A stretch of 59,008 nt of DNA from Streptomyces celluloflavus (GTDB taxonomy: Bacteria > Actinomycetota > Actinomycetes > Streptomycetales > Streptomycetaceae). The notes below the pieces were generated by a model, which was given only the letters and a program-made list of their open reading frames with translations, did no database searches and was not told the origin of the DNA. Made by a program: the position numbers and the translations under genes. Of the stretch, positions 16,917-25,431 are shown piece by piece; within the stretch, counting starts at the first letter, position 1, and each line of letters opens with the position of its first letter. The stretch is taken from positions 1 through 59,008 of the forward strand of contig JOEL01000039.1 in NCBI GenBank assembly GCA_000720995.1, given 5' to 3'.

Positions 16917-17753
16917 TCACGGGTTGGTGGTCACCTCGAAGCCCGCGCCGAAGACACCGCCGGCGGTGGCGGTGTCCCGGGCGCGCAGGTCGGCGAGGAT
17001 GTTCGCCGAGCTGGTGTAGAGGAAGGGCGGCAGTGCCAGGGTGATCCCCTTGGTGATACCGGCCCAAGGGCCCGATGCCTGGAAGTTGTTGGCCTGGGAG
17101 GGGAGGTCGGTGCCCGGTACGTGCCAGATCGCCGGCCCGCCCGAGTCGCCCCGCATGTTCGCGGCCGGCGACCGGTAGACACCGTCGGCGTTGTCCATGA
17201 CGGTGCCGTACCACACACCCGTCTGGCCGGACGTGATGATCTCGTTGCTGCCGGTGGCGAGCAGCCGCTCGTTGTCGAGCGCGGGGGTCAGAGCGTTGGG
17301 GCTGACGGTCCCGCCGGGGACCTTCACCTCGCCCGTCTGCTTCAGATACGGCCCCTGCGCGGAGGGCGTCACCTGCGGGACCAGCTCGATGACCATGTAG
17401 TCCTTGGTCACGTGACCTGTCTGGGAGCCCTCCGGGTCCTTGAAGTAGCGCACGTATCCGATCGGGCCGAACCCGGTGTCCGCCCGGTCGTAGACGGGGG
17501 CGATGTCGTCGTGGATCTCGTGGTCCGCGTACTTGGGGTCGTCGAGGCAGTGGCCCGCGGTGATGGCTATCTTGTGCCCGTACTTGTCGCCGCCCACCGC
17601 GCCGAGCGTGCAGAAGAGATCCGGCAACGACGGGCTGAAGATGATCTGCATCGCGTTGAAGACCCGCTTGCCCGGCTGGGCATGGGCGGCGCCGGCCCCC
17701 ACGGTGCACAGGAGCGCCAGGCTCAGCAGCAGCGTGCACAGTCGCTTGAACAT
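16917..17753 (-). CDS. Secreted S1-type serine protease
   Basis: A 278-residue secreted trypsin-fold protease. The signal peptide ends at about residue 25 (AAHA). Triad residues are His68 in ITAGHC, probably Asp118 in TKDYMVIEL and Ser204 in MRGDSGGP. It belongs to a different branch from the downstream protease (it has the longer NMRGDSGGP elbow), so the pair is not a recent duplication. It lies 33 bp after the esterase gene, which makes it second in the operon. Confidence 0.88.
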   Translation of the reverse strand: MFKRLCTLLLSLALLCTVGAGAAHAQPGKRVFNAMQIIFSPSLPDLFCTLGAVGGDKYGHKIAITAGHCLDDPKYADHEIHDDIAPVYDRADTGFGPIGYVRYFKDPEGSQTGHVTKDYMVIELVPQVTPSAQGPYLKQTGEVKVPGGTVSPNALTPALDNERLLATGSNEIITSGQTGVWYGTVMDNADGVYRSPAANMRGDSGGPAIWHVPGTDLPSQANNFQASGPWAGITKGITLALPPFLYTSSANILADLRARDTATAGGVFGAGFEVTTNP

Positions 17754-17786
17754 GTACGTAGCCCTGTCTTTCGGGAGCGGGAGGGG

Positions 17787-18869
17787 TCAGGCGGACGCGA
17801 AGGCCGCTTCCACGCGCGGTACGAAGTCGACGAGATCCTGCGCCCAGCAGTTGTAATCGTGGCCGCCGTCGCAGTTGCCCCAGCCGGAGCCGTTGCCGTA
17901 GTCCACGTAGTGGTACGGGTACCCGAGGGCGTCCAGGTGCTCCTTGGCGTGCTGGGCCGCCGACCTGACCCAGAACTCCGGGTTGGCGGGGTTTCCTCCG
18001 CCGTCGCCGGTGTAGAGCGAGATGCCCATACCGGCCAGCCGGTCCATATGCGTGGACGGATCCGCCTCGTTCCAGCGCCAGTCGGCGTCGAGGATCGGGT
18101 ACGGCGTGCCGAAGATCGCGTCACTGGACACCGTGGGCCCGAAGTTGAGCGAGCAGGTGGGGTCGCCGGAGCCGCAGAGCGGTGCGCCGATGTTGGTGAG
18201 CGTGGCGACCACGGCCGCCCGCATGACGGCATGGTCCCTGGAGAGGTCATCCGCGCCGGAGAACGCCCCGACCTGGCTGAACAGTTCGGGATGCGCCTGG
18301 GCGTAGTGCAGGGAGCCGAAGCCGCCCATCGAGAGGCCGGCGACGGCCCGCCCCTTCTTGGCCGCGATGGTGCGGAGGTTGGCGTCGATGAACGGGATCA
18401 CCTGGTCGATGTGGAAGTTCTCCCAGTTCTGCGCACCGGCGGCGGTCTCCTGGTCGAGCCAGTTGCTGTACCAGCCCCGGTGGCCCCCGTCCGGAATGAC
18501 CGTGATCATCGACTTGGCCGCGAGGAGGGCGGGGTAGGCGAGTCTCGGGTTGCCCGGGTCGTCGGAGGCGCCGTGCAGGAAGTAGAGCACCGGGTAGCGC
18601 TTGGCGGGGTTGGCCGAGTAGTCGTCGGGCAGCAGGATCCGGATGCGGTGCTCGCCGGCGACCTGGGCCGTCTTCACGGTGACCACGAAGTTGGTGGCGG
18701 AGCCGGATACGGAGTCGGTCTGGGTCAGACCGAATCCGTCGGCCATCTTCGGCGGACCCGAGGGCTCTGCGTGTGCAGAGGGCATTCCCGCGAAGAGGAG
18801 GAGAGTGGCGGCCATGGCGGCGACTGCCGCCCTCGCGCGCGGGAGCCGGACGGGCAGGACTAATCTCAT
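17787..18869 (-). CDS. Secreted antigen-85-like esterase (esterase D family)
   Basis: A 360-residue esterase with a signal peptide ending near AHA (residue 34). The fold is that of antigen 85/esterase D: HGASDD near residue 100 and the nucleophile elbow GLSMGG with Ser180. His is probably in CDGGHDYNCW near the C-terminus. It probably hydrolyses or transfers acyl groups outside the cell. The start at 18869 has GAGGA six bases upstream. Codon 3 is TTA, a rare leucine codon in Streptomyces read by the bldA tRNA, so translation may be tied to development. It is the first gene of a four-gene secreted hydrolase operon and is divergent from a LuxR-type regulator. Confidence 0.9.
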   Translation of the reverse strand: MRLVLPVRLPRARAAVAAMAATLLLFAGMPSAHAEPSGPPKMADGFGLTQTDSVSGSATNFVVTVKTAQVAGEHRIRILLPDDYSANPAKRYPVLYFLHGASDDPGNPRLAYPALLAAKSMITVIPDGGHRGWYSNWLDQETAAGAQNWENFHIDQVIPFIDANLRTIAAKKGRAVAGLSMGGFGSLHYAQAHPELFSQVGAFSGADDLSRDHAVMRAAVVATLTNIGAPLCGSGDPTCSLNFGPTVSSDAIFGTPYPILDADWRWNEADPSTHMDRLAGMGISLYTGDGGGNPANPEFWVRSAAQHAKEHLDALGYPYHYVDYGNGSGWGNCDGGHDYNCWAQDLVDFVPRVEAAFASA

Positions 18870-18897
18870 CAGGTGTCCTCGGGGTGGGCCGGATGCC

Positions 18898-18946
18898 AGG
18901 CAACCGGTGGTTCGGCCGGACAGCGGAAATCTCACCGCAGTTGCCT
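18898..18946. promoter_or_regulatory. Candidate operator between hydrolase operon and its regulator
   Basis: AGGCAAC at 18898-18904 is matched by its complement GTTGCCT at 18940-18946, and GGTG/CACC extend the symmetry inward. It lies 30-80 bp upstream of the hydrolase operon start. A distant dyad like this may be two half-sites of a dimeric regulator. Confidence 0.35.
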
Positions 18947-19060
18947 CGTCCGGCGCCATACGAGGCGGTGGCGCAATGGGGCCACTGGCACAAGTGCGCC
19001 ACCCGCGCAGTAGGCTTCGGCGGCCGGGCGGCCGTCCCCGGTACGGGCGAAGGGAGCGCC

Positions 19061-20032
19061 GTGCGCGACGTGTTGGACCCGGACTCCGACCGCGGGCGCG
19101 TCTACCGGTCCCTGGTCGGTCACCCACGCGAGTCCGCCGGCCGGCTGGCGGACCGGGCCGGGCTGAGTGAGGCCGTCGTGCGGGCGGTGCTGAAGGAGCT
19201 CGCCGCCGAGGACATCGTCATGACGACGGGCGCCGGCGGCGCGGAGGAGTCCTGGGAAGCGCTGCCGCCCACCCAGGTCGTCGAGGCGCTGCTGCAGCGT
19301 GATGCCGCCCGGTGGACGGCCCTGCGCCAGACCGGGACGGAACTGGAACAGCTCTACCGCTTCGCCAGGCGGGACACCGGTCACTACGGCGCGCTGGAGG
19401 TCGTCGAGGACGCCGCCCGCGTTCTCGCCGTCAGCGGGCAGCTTCAGCGGTCCGCGCGCCACCAGCTCCGGGCCATCGACATGCCGCCGTACTCCGGCAC
19501 GGTCGACCACTACCTCGGACAGGAGGCGCTCCAGCGCGAGCGGATGGCCGACGGAGTCGTCTACCGCACCATTTACCACGGCTCCGTGTGCGACGACCCC
19601 ATCGCGGGGCCCAACATGGCCCGCATGATTGCGGCCGGGGAACAGGCGCGGGCGCTGGACGATCCGCCCATGAAACTCGCCATCGTCGACAGCGAGTTGG
19701 CAGTGGTCACCCTCGCCGCCGACGCCCACCCCGGTGTCGTCTCTCTCCTGGTACGCCCCTCCAGCCTCTTCCGGGCGCTGTCCAACGTGTTCGAGTCCCT
19801 GTGGAGGCTCGCCGTTCCCGTGACGACGACGGGCACCGGCACCCAACTCGACGCCCGGGACCGCCAGATCCTCACCCTCATGGCCAGCGGCGCCACCGAC
19901 GACGCGATCGCCCGGCGCCTGGGCCTGGGCCGCCGCACCGTCGTCCGCCGCGTCGCCGTCCTCCTCGCCGGGCTGGGTGCCACCACCCGCTTCCAGGCCG
20001 GGGTCCAGGCGGCCCGGCGCGGGTGGCTCTGA
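19061..20032 (+). CDS. LuxR-type regulator with N-terminal TrmB-like winged helix
   Basis: A 323-residue regulator. Residues about 8-50 form a winged helix of the TrmB kind (RVYRSLVGHPRESAGRLADRAGLS). A middle domain of about 190 residues carries no obvious cofactor motif. The C-terminus is a LuxR helix-turn-helix (LDARDRQILTLMASGATDDAIARRLGLG). The GTG at 19061 has GGGAG upstream. It is divergent from the secreted hydrolase operon, and proteins of this layout are often found next to exported proteases in Streptomyces, so control of that operon is likely. A short AATCTG/CAGATT dyad (20039-20061) follows the gene. Confidence 0.88.
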   Translation: MRDVLDPDSDRGRVYRSLVGHPRESAGRLADRAGLSEAVVRAVLKELAAEDIVMTTGAGGAEESWEALPPTQVVEALLQRDAARWTALRQTGTELEQLYRFARRDTGHYGALEVVEDAARVLAVSGQLQRSARHQLRAIDMPPYSGTVDHYLGQEALQRERMADGVVYRTIYHGSVCDDPIAGPNMARMIAAGEQARALDDPPMKLAIVDSELAVVTLAADAHPGVVSLLVRPSSLFRALSNVFESLWRLAVPVTTTGTGTQLDARDRQILTLMASGATDDAIARRLGLGRRTVVRRVAVLLAGLGATTRFQAGVQAARRGWL

Positions 20033-20148
20033 GGGGGCAATCTGCGATAACTCGCCAGATTGTGAGGTGAGTTGGGGTCAGGGGTGGCCGGTGCGGGCTG
20101 GGCAGGGGTGAACAGGGCGAGTTCGGATTCGGTCTCGCGGGTGGCGGG

Positions 20149-20448
20149 TCAGTCGTCGGCGGCGTGCCAGGGGGCGTCCGGGCGGGTGCGGCGCGCTTCG
20201 GCGGAGAGGCGCAGGGCGTAGACCGTCGGTTCGCCCGGGGAGAGGGGCCCGAGGTAGGTGTGGCCGGTCATATGGCACCAGGCGGGCAGGTCGAGCGGGG
20301 CCGCCGGGTCGGTGGCGATGACGTGGACTACGGTGCCCGGCCCGGCACCGTCGATCTCCTTGCGCAGGCGGAGCAGGAGGGTGACACAGAGCAGGCCGGT
20401 GCCGTCGACCGTGATGTCCGGTGCGGGGATGGGGTTCGGGTGGGTCAT
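20149..20448 (-). CDS. TusA-like sulfurtransferase
   Basis: A 99-residue TusA/SirA-fold protein. The active-site cysteine is Cys21 in TGLLCVTLLLRLR. The usual CPxP motif reads CVTL, so the prolines are missing; Cys58 is a second cysteine. TusA proteins carry persulfide sulfur between proteins. Its ATG overlaps the MFS stop as ATGA, so it is translationally coupled to it. An ArsR-rhodanese regulator lies upstream, giving a sulfur-handling theme. Confidence 0.8.
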   Translation of the reverse strand: MTHPNPIPAPDITVDGTGLLCVTLLLRLRKEIDGAGPGTVVHVIATDPAAPLDLPAWCHMTGHTYLGPLSPGEPTVYALRLSAEARRTRPDAPWHAADD

Positions 20449-21710
20449 CGGCGGTAGGCGGTGGCGGCGACGGCGGGCAGGACGGCGAGGGCGAGGATGC
20501 CGCCGGCGAGGGCGAGGACGGGGAAGCTGGTGGCGGCGACCATGATGCCCGAGGCCATGCCGCCGGTGGCGCCGGCCAGTGCGATGGCGACGTCGACCAT
20601 GCCCTGGGTCTTGGCGCGGGTGGCGAGCGGGACGGCGTCGGTGATGATCGCGGTGCCGGCCACCAGTCCGAAGTTCCAGCCGAGCCCGAGCAGCGCGAGG
20701 GCCAGGGCGAGGAGGGCGACGGAGTCGCCGGGGGCGAGGGCGGCGAGCACACCGGCGGCCAGCAGGGTGATGCCGGAGGCCGCGGCGATCGCCAGCCGGC
20801 CGTAGCGGTCCACCAGCCAGCCGGTCAGCGGCGACGGCAGATACATGGCGCCGATGTGGATGGCGATGACGAGGCCGGAGGCGGCGGTGCCGTGCCCGTG
20901 GTCGTGCATGTGGACTGGGGTCATCGTCATGATCGCGACCATGACGAGCTGGGTGAGGATCATGACCAGCGTGCCCGGGACGACTCCGCCGCGGCCCTCC
21001 CGCGTGCCGGCGGTGTCGGCGGTGGCGTCGGCGTTGGCTGCTTCGCGCTCGGCCAGGGTACGGGCCAGGAGCAGCGGGTCCGGTCGCAGCCAGTGGGTGA
21101 GGACGAGGGCGGCGAGCGCGTAGGCGACTCCGGCGAGGAGGAAGGGACCGGCCAGGTTCGGGATGCCGAGGGATTCGGCGAAGGCACCGGTGGGGGCGGC
21201 GAGGCTGGGTCCGGCGACACCGCCGACGGTGGTGGCGACCAGGACGGTGGAAGAAGCGCGGGCGCGGTGGTTGGGCTGGGCGAGGTCGGCTCCGGCGTAG
21301 CGGGCCTGGAGGTTGGTGGCGGTGCCGGCGCCGTAGACGAAGAGGGCGAGGAAGAGCAGCACGGGGTTGCTCAGGACGGCGGCGGCGATGACTCCGGCCG
21401 AGCCGATGGCTCCGCCGAGGTATCCGGCGGCGAGGCCGGGGCGGCGGCCCCGGGCCTGGGAGAGGCGGCCGACGGCGACGGCGGCGAGGGCGGATCCGGC
21501 GGTGAACAGGGCGCTGGGCAGTCCGGCGAGGCTGGTCGTGCCGAGCATGTCCTGTGCGAGGAGGGCGCCAACGGTGACACCGGCGGCCAGCCCGGCGCCG
21601 CTGAGGACCTGGGAGGCGACCAGGACACGCAGGATGCGGGCCTGTGCCTGGCCGGCGTCGGGTATCGGGGGTATCGCGGCCGTCGGGCCGGCGGGTGCGG
21701 TGCTGGTCAT
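20445..21710 (-). CDS. MFS transporter
   Basis: A 421-residue major facilitator protein with about 12 hydrophobic helices and a central loop rich in charge near residues 215-245. Motif GRLSQARGRRPGL after helix 2 and LVDRYGRLAI in the second half are the family loop signatures. A histidine-rich piece, PVHMHDHGHG, lies in the loop after helix 7. Coupled to a TusA-like gene and downstream of an ArsR-rhodanese regulator, it may export a sulfur compound or a metal. Its ribosome binding site is weak (GGAAAG). Confidence 0.9.
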   Translation of the reverse strand: MTSTAPAGPTAAIPPIPDAGQAQARILRVLVASQVLSGAGLAAGVTVGALLAQDMLGTTSLAGLPSALFTAGSALAAVAVGRLSQARGRRPGLAAGYLGGAIGSAGVIAAAVLSNPVLLFLALFVYGAGTATNLQARYAGADLAQPNHRARASSTVLVATTVGGVAGPSLAAPTGAFAESLGIPNLAGPFLLAGVAYALAALVLTHWLRPDPLLLARTLAEREAANADATADTAGTREGRGGVVPGTLVMILTQLVMVAIMTMTPVHMHDHGHGTAASGLVIAIHIGAMYLPSPLTGWLVDRYGRLAIAAASGITLLAAGVLAALAPGDSVALLALALALLGLGWNFGLVAGTAIITDAVPLATRAKTQGMVDVAIALAGATGGMASGIMVAATSFPVLALAGGILALAVLPAVAATAYRR

Positions 21711-22168
21711 CTCTACTTTCCGGAGCGGGGGTGAAATGGGGGACCACGGCCCGGCCCGGTCCCCCGAGGGGGTGTGGGCCATGTGCGAGAGGGCGGTCCG
21801 TCAGTCGGCGTCAGGGCTGGGGGAAGGGCCGGCGATCAGGCCGTCGGCGCTTCGAGGCCGGCCGACAGCGGATCACGCCGTCGGCGATGCCGCGCTCGGT
21901 GCGTTCGGCCGGATCCGGGCCGTGGTGGGTGGTGGCGACCGGGCGGGAGATCAGGGGCTCGACGCCGCCGCGGCCGGGAGTAATGGCGAAGGGCGCCAAC
22001 CGGTTGCCGGTCGTGGCCGTCCGTGCGGCGTCCGCATCGCGGGCGGCGCTGAGCATGCCGCCGCCGCGCGGCTGCGCGTGCGTGATCTGCTGCCGGCCGG
22101 TGGCCGGGACAGGGTGGTGCGCGCGGGGCCCGCCGGGGCCGAGTGCGGCGGGCCGTCGGCCGGTGCAC
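21711..22168. other. Intergenic stretch between MFS and ArsR-rhodanese genes
   Basis: No frame has recognisable motifs and frames on both strands are proline/arginine-rich. The 458-bp gap between genes in the same direction argues that the MFS gene has its own promoter. Confidence 0.4.
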
Positions 22169-22858
22169 TCATCTGAGGTCCGCGGCATCGACGGGCATCT
22201 GCGACAGACGCCATTCGAGCATCCCGTCGGTGAGGCGGAGGGCGCGGCGGCCGAGACCGGTCAGCAGGCTTACGGCTTCGTAGGCGAGGACGCAGTACTC
22301 GTCGCGGCAGTAGACAACGATCTCGGTGTCCTCGGGCAGCTCGTCGATCCGCTCGGCCAGCTCCTCGACCGGGATGGAGACCGCGGCCGGAATATGCCCG
22401 GCCCGGTACTCCTCCACCGCCCGCACATCCAGCACGACGACCTCCCCGGCCGCCACCCGCACGCGCAGCTCGTCGTGGGACACCTCGGCCGCGCCGTGCT
22501 CGCCGAGGTAGGCGTCACGGGCGGCGGGGACGGCGGCCTGGTGGTTCTCGGCGACCTTGCGCAGCAGCGCGAACAGCTGGGCCACGTCGTCGCCGGCGAG
22601 CCGGTAGTGGATGCGGACGCCCTCCCGGCGGGTGGTGACGAACCCCGCCTGCTTGAGGACCTGCAGATGGGCCGACGCCGTGGTCAGGTTCAGCCCGGCC
22701 GCCTTCGCCAGCGCGTCGACGGAGCGCTCGCCCTGGGCCAGCAGCTCCAGCAACTCCAGACGCTTTCCGCTGGCCAGGGCCTTGCCGCTGGCCGCGAACG
22801 CGTCGTACAGCCTGACCTTCGTCGCACTCTTCGCGTTCTCCGGCAACCCATCCTCCAT
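22169..22858 (-). CDS. ArsR-family regulator fused to a rhodanese domain
   Basis: A 229-residue protein. Residues about 15-100 form an ArsR winged helix (SVDALAKAAGLNLTTASAHL) and about 125-220 a rhodanese domain (VVLDVRAVEEYRAGHIPAAVS). The rhodanese loop is CRDEYC with Cys184 as active residue and Cys189 next. These are the only cysteines in the protein, so the DNA-binding domain has no metal or thiol site of its own. This suggests that sulfur loading of the rhodanese loop is the signal. The palindrome just upstream of its start suggests autoregulation. Downstream MFS and TusA-like genes are probable targets. Confidence 0.92.
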   Translation of the reverse strand: MEDGLPENAKSATKVRLYDAFAASGKALASGKRLELLELLAQGERSVDALAKAAGLNLTTASAHLQVLKQAGFVTTRREGVRIHYRLAGDDVAQLFALLRKVAENHQAAVPAARDAYLGEHGAAEVSHDELRVRVAAGEVVVLDVRAVEEYRAGHIPAAVSIPVEELAERIDELPEDTEIVVYCRDEYCVLAYEAVSLLTGLGRRALRLTDGMLEWRLSQMPVDAADLR

Positions 22859-22860
22859 AA

Positions 22861-22870
22861 ATCCATGGAT
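22861..22870. promoter_or_regulatory. Candidate ArsR operator
   Basis: ATCCATGGAT is a perfect 10-bp palindrome two bases upstream of the ArsR-rhodanese start, with outer CA/TG also matching. It would block initiation if bound. Confidence 0.45.
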
Positions 22871-23322
22871 AAGTGTAGCGGGGTGGGAGCCGGTGGCCGC
22901 ACGCGCCCTTCAGTCCGGAGATCTTGGAGGGCGCTGGGGGCTTCGAGGGCGTTCACCTGCTGCTGCCCGTTGGCGAACGGCTCGGCAGCAGCGCCTGTCT
23001 CGGTGCGTGGAGCGCCGGCACCGCCCGGGAGCTGCCGAGTCCGTCGTGCACTGACGCTGTCGGCCCGTGAGCCGGGCCACCCACGCGCGGGTTTGTATCC
23101 GCCGCGTATCAGGCAGCGCTTGGTTGTCCATCGAGTTACCGCGCCGGGCCACGGGGGAGAGGCGGGACAGTAACTGTGGTGGAGGTGGTCCAGGCGTCTT
23201 CCCGAGGTCGTACTGTCCGCTCTGACCTGGGGTTTCGATGAGGACGGATGCGGGGGAGGGGCGGCCGTGTGTCCGCTGCGTGACTGCTCGCCGCGCCCGG
23301 AGTCTGCCTTATCGTTTCTTGC

Positions 23323-23347
23323 GGTTCTCCGGTTACCGGTTCTCCGG
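23323..23347 (+). promoter_or_regulatory. Direct repeat upstream of the response regulator gene
   Basis: GGTTCTCCGG occurs at 23323-23332 and 23338-23347. The reverse complement contains GAACCG, which is also the core of the repeats downstream of the kinase gene. It lies about 65-90 bp before the response regulator start and may be an autoregulatory site. The rest of 22871-23409 shows no gene. Confidence 0.35.
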
Positions 23348-23409
23348 CTCCGCGGTGAGTATCCAGGGGGCCGACGTCGTATCACCGCCCGAACAGGAGG
23401 CAGCTGCCC

Positions 23410-24150
23410 GTGTCCTCGTCCGCCCCGGCTGGGGTCTCTGCGCGACCTGTTCGCGTGTTGCTGGTGGAGGACGACGATCTGATGCGCCGGTCCTTCGCCG
23501 TCGCCCTGGAGCGCTACGGCTACGAGCTGCGGGTCGCGGCCGACGGTCTCGCGGGGCTGGAGCTCTTCCGCGAGGAGAGCTTCGACCTGCTGATTCTGGA
23601 CGTGATGCTGCCCGGTCTGGACGGGATCGGCCTGTGCCGCAGGGTCCGGGAGACCAGCCTGGTGCCGGTCCTGATGATGTCCGCGCGCGGCGACGGACTC
23701 GACGTCGTCGCCGGTCTGGAGGCCGGGGCGGACGACTACGTGGTCAAGCCCGTGGACACCTACGTGCTCGTGGCCCGTATCCGCTCGCTGCTGCGGCGGG
23801 CGACCTACGCGCCCGCACCGGTGGCCGAGCCGGCCGCGGACGACGTGCCGCCGCCTTCCGGGGAGGGCCTGCTGGTCTTCGGGGACCTGGCCATCGACAC
23901 CGGCGGCCTGGAGGTGTCGGTCTCCGGCAGCCCGGTGGCGCTGACCCCGACCGAGCTGAAGCTGCTGCTGGAGTTCGCCGCGCACCCGGGCATCGTGCTG
24001 GAGCGGCACACCCTGCTCCGCAACGTCTGGGAGTACGGCTGGGACGGCGACAGCCGGGTCGTGGACCTGTGTGTGCAGCGGCTGCGCAAGAAACTGGGCC
24101 GGGACCGGATCGAGACGGTCCGCGGCTTCGGCTACAAGCTCAGGCGCTGA
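23410..24150 (+). CDS. OmpR/PhoB-family response regulator
   Basis: A 246-residue response regulator. The receiver domain spans about residues 14-125 with the phosphoacceptor Asp64 in LILDVMLPG and conserved Lys in DDYVVKPV. The winged-helix output domain occupies about 150-245 (LTPTELKLLLEFAAHPG, then VVDLCVQRLRKKLG). The GTG at 23410 is preceded by AGGAGG. It ends five bases before the histidine kinase gene, so the two form an operon. The downstream repeat array and ABC transporter are likely targets. Confidence 0.95.
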   Translation: MSSSAPAGVSARPVRVLLVEDDDLMRRSFAVALERYGYELRVAADGLAGLELFREESFDLLILDVMLPGLDGIGLCRRVRETSLVPVLMMSARGDGLDVVAGLEAGADDYVVKPVDTYVLVARIRSLLRRATYAPAPVAEPAADDVPPPSGEGLLVFGDLAIDTGGLEVSVSGSPVALTPTELKLLLEFAAHPGIVLERHTLLRNVWEYGWDGDSRVVDLCVQRLRKKLGRDRIETVRGFGYKLRR

Positions 24151-24155
24151 GGCCG

Positions 24156-25418
24156 GTGCGTCCGTTCCGCCGGCTCCGGCCGGACCGCGTGCCCCTGCGC
24201 TGGAAGATCGCGGGGCTGGCCGCGGCCACCGCTTGCCTGGTCGCGGTGGTGGTGGGCGTGCTGGTGCACCTCTGGACCGCGCACGACATCCGTGCCCGCG
24301 CCGAGCGGGACGCGTTCAACAGCGTGTACGCGGCGATGGATGTCCACCGGCGTACCGGAACGCTGGTGGACGGTGCCGAACTCGATCCGGCCGCGCTGCC
24401 CACCGCACTGCGACACCCCTCCGACGGCGACCGGCACACGGTCTACGACGGGCGCGTCGAGGGGAATCTGGGCCCGAGCTTCTGGGCCGCCCAGCGGACC
24501 GGCGACCCGGGCAGCCCGGTGCTGGCCGTCCGGGTCAACATGAGCCCGGAGCTCAACACCCTGCGCCGGCTCGACGTGACCATGGCGGTGGCCTCGCTGG
24601 TCGCCCTCGCGGCGGCCACGCCCCTGGCGGTCTACGGCGCCGGGCTGCTCGGCCGCCGGCTGCGGTGGGTCTCCGAGACCGCGGGCCGGATCTCCGCCGG
24701 GGACCTCGATGCCCGGACCGGGCCCACCAAGGGCCGTGACGAGGTGGCCGACATCGCCGCCACCGTCGACCTCATGGCCGACAGTCTCGGCAGGCGGCTG
24801 CGGAGCGAACGCCGGTTCACCGCGGATGTGGCCCATGAACTGCGCACACCCGTCGGCGGGCTGCTGGCCGCCGCCGACCTGCTGCCGCCCGGTGAGACGG
24901 AGGACCTGCTCCGGGCCCGGGTGCGCGATCTGCGCGGCCTGGTCGAGGACCTCCTGGAGATCTCCCGGCTCGACGCCGGTGCCGAACTGCCGGTCCACGC
25001 CCGTGTCCCGCTCGGCGCGGTCGTCTCCGATGCCGTGACGCGCACCGGCCTCGACACCGAGGTCGACATCGTCGACGTACGGAGCGGCGAGGCCGTACAG
25101 ACCGTGGAGACCGATCCGCGCCGCCTGGAACGGATCGTCGGCAACCTCGTCGTCAACGCCCACCGGCACGGCGGCGCGCCGGTGCGGGTCACCGTCGAAG
25201 GCCGCACGGTCGTGGTGCGCGACCACGGCCCCGGCTTCTCCCGGGACCTGCTGCGCGACGGACCGCGCCGCTTCCACACCGGCGCGGCCGAGCGCGGCTC
25301 GGGCCACGGCCTGGGCCTGACCATCGCCCTGGGCCAGGCCCGGCTCCTGGGCGCCGAACTGCTTCTGGACAACGCCCCGGACGGCGGCGCCGTCGCCACC
25401 CTGCACCTGCCGGCCTGA
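24156..25418 (+). CDS. Membrane sensor histidine kinase
   Basis: A 420-residue kinase. Helix 1 is at about 17-40, an outside sensor part of about 100 residues follows, and helix 2 is at 141-163. A HAMP linker (164-215) leads to the H-box FTADVAHELRTPVGG with His227. The N, G1 and G2 boxes are seen as NLVVNAHRHG, VRDHGPGF and GSGHGLGLTIA. The GTG at 24156 follows the regulator stop by five bases. It should phosphorylate the adjacent regulator in response to an envelope signal. Confidence 0.93.
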   Translation: MRPFRRLRPDRVPLRWKIAGLAAATACLVAVVVGVLVHLWTAHDIRARAERDAFNSVYAAMDVHRRTGTLVDGAELDPAALPTALRHPSDGDRHTVYDGRVEGNLGPSFWAAQRTGDPGSPVLAVRVNMSPELNTLRRLDVTMAVASLVALAAATPLAVYGAGLLGRRLRWVSETAGRISAGDLDARTGPTKGRDEVADIAATVDLMADSLGRRLRSERRFTADVAHELRTPVGGLLAAADLLPPGETEDLLRARVRDLRGLVEDLLEISRLDAGAELPVHARVPLGAVVSDAVTRTGLDTEVDIVDVRSGEAVQTVETDPRRLERIVGNLVVNAHRHGGAPVRVTVEGRTVVVRDHGPGFSRDLLRDGPRRFHTGAAERGSGHGLGLTIALGQARLLGAELLLDNAPDGGAVATLHLPA

Positions 25419-25431
25419 CCGCCCGCGCCCA

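Noticed and set aside
20421-21734. Long glycine-rich + frame opposite the MFS gene
   Set aside because: It mirrors the MFS codons; the glycine/glutamate richness comes from reading GC-rich membrane codons on the other strand.
21811-22188. Minus frame between the MFS and ArsR-rhodanese genes
   Set aside because: Arg/Pro-rich, no motif and no ribosome binding site.
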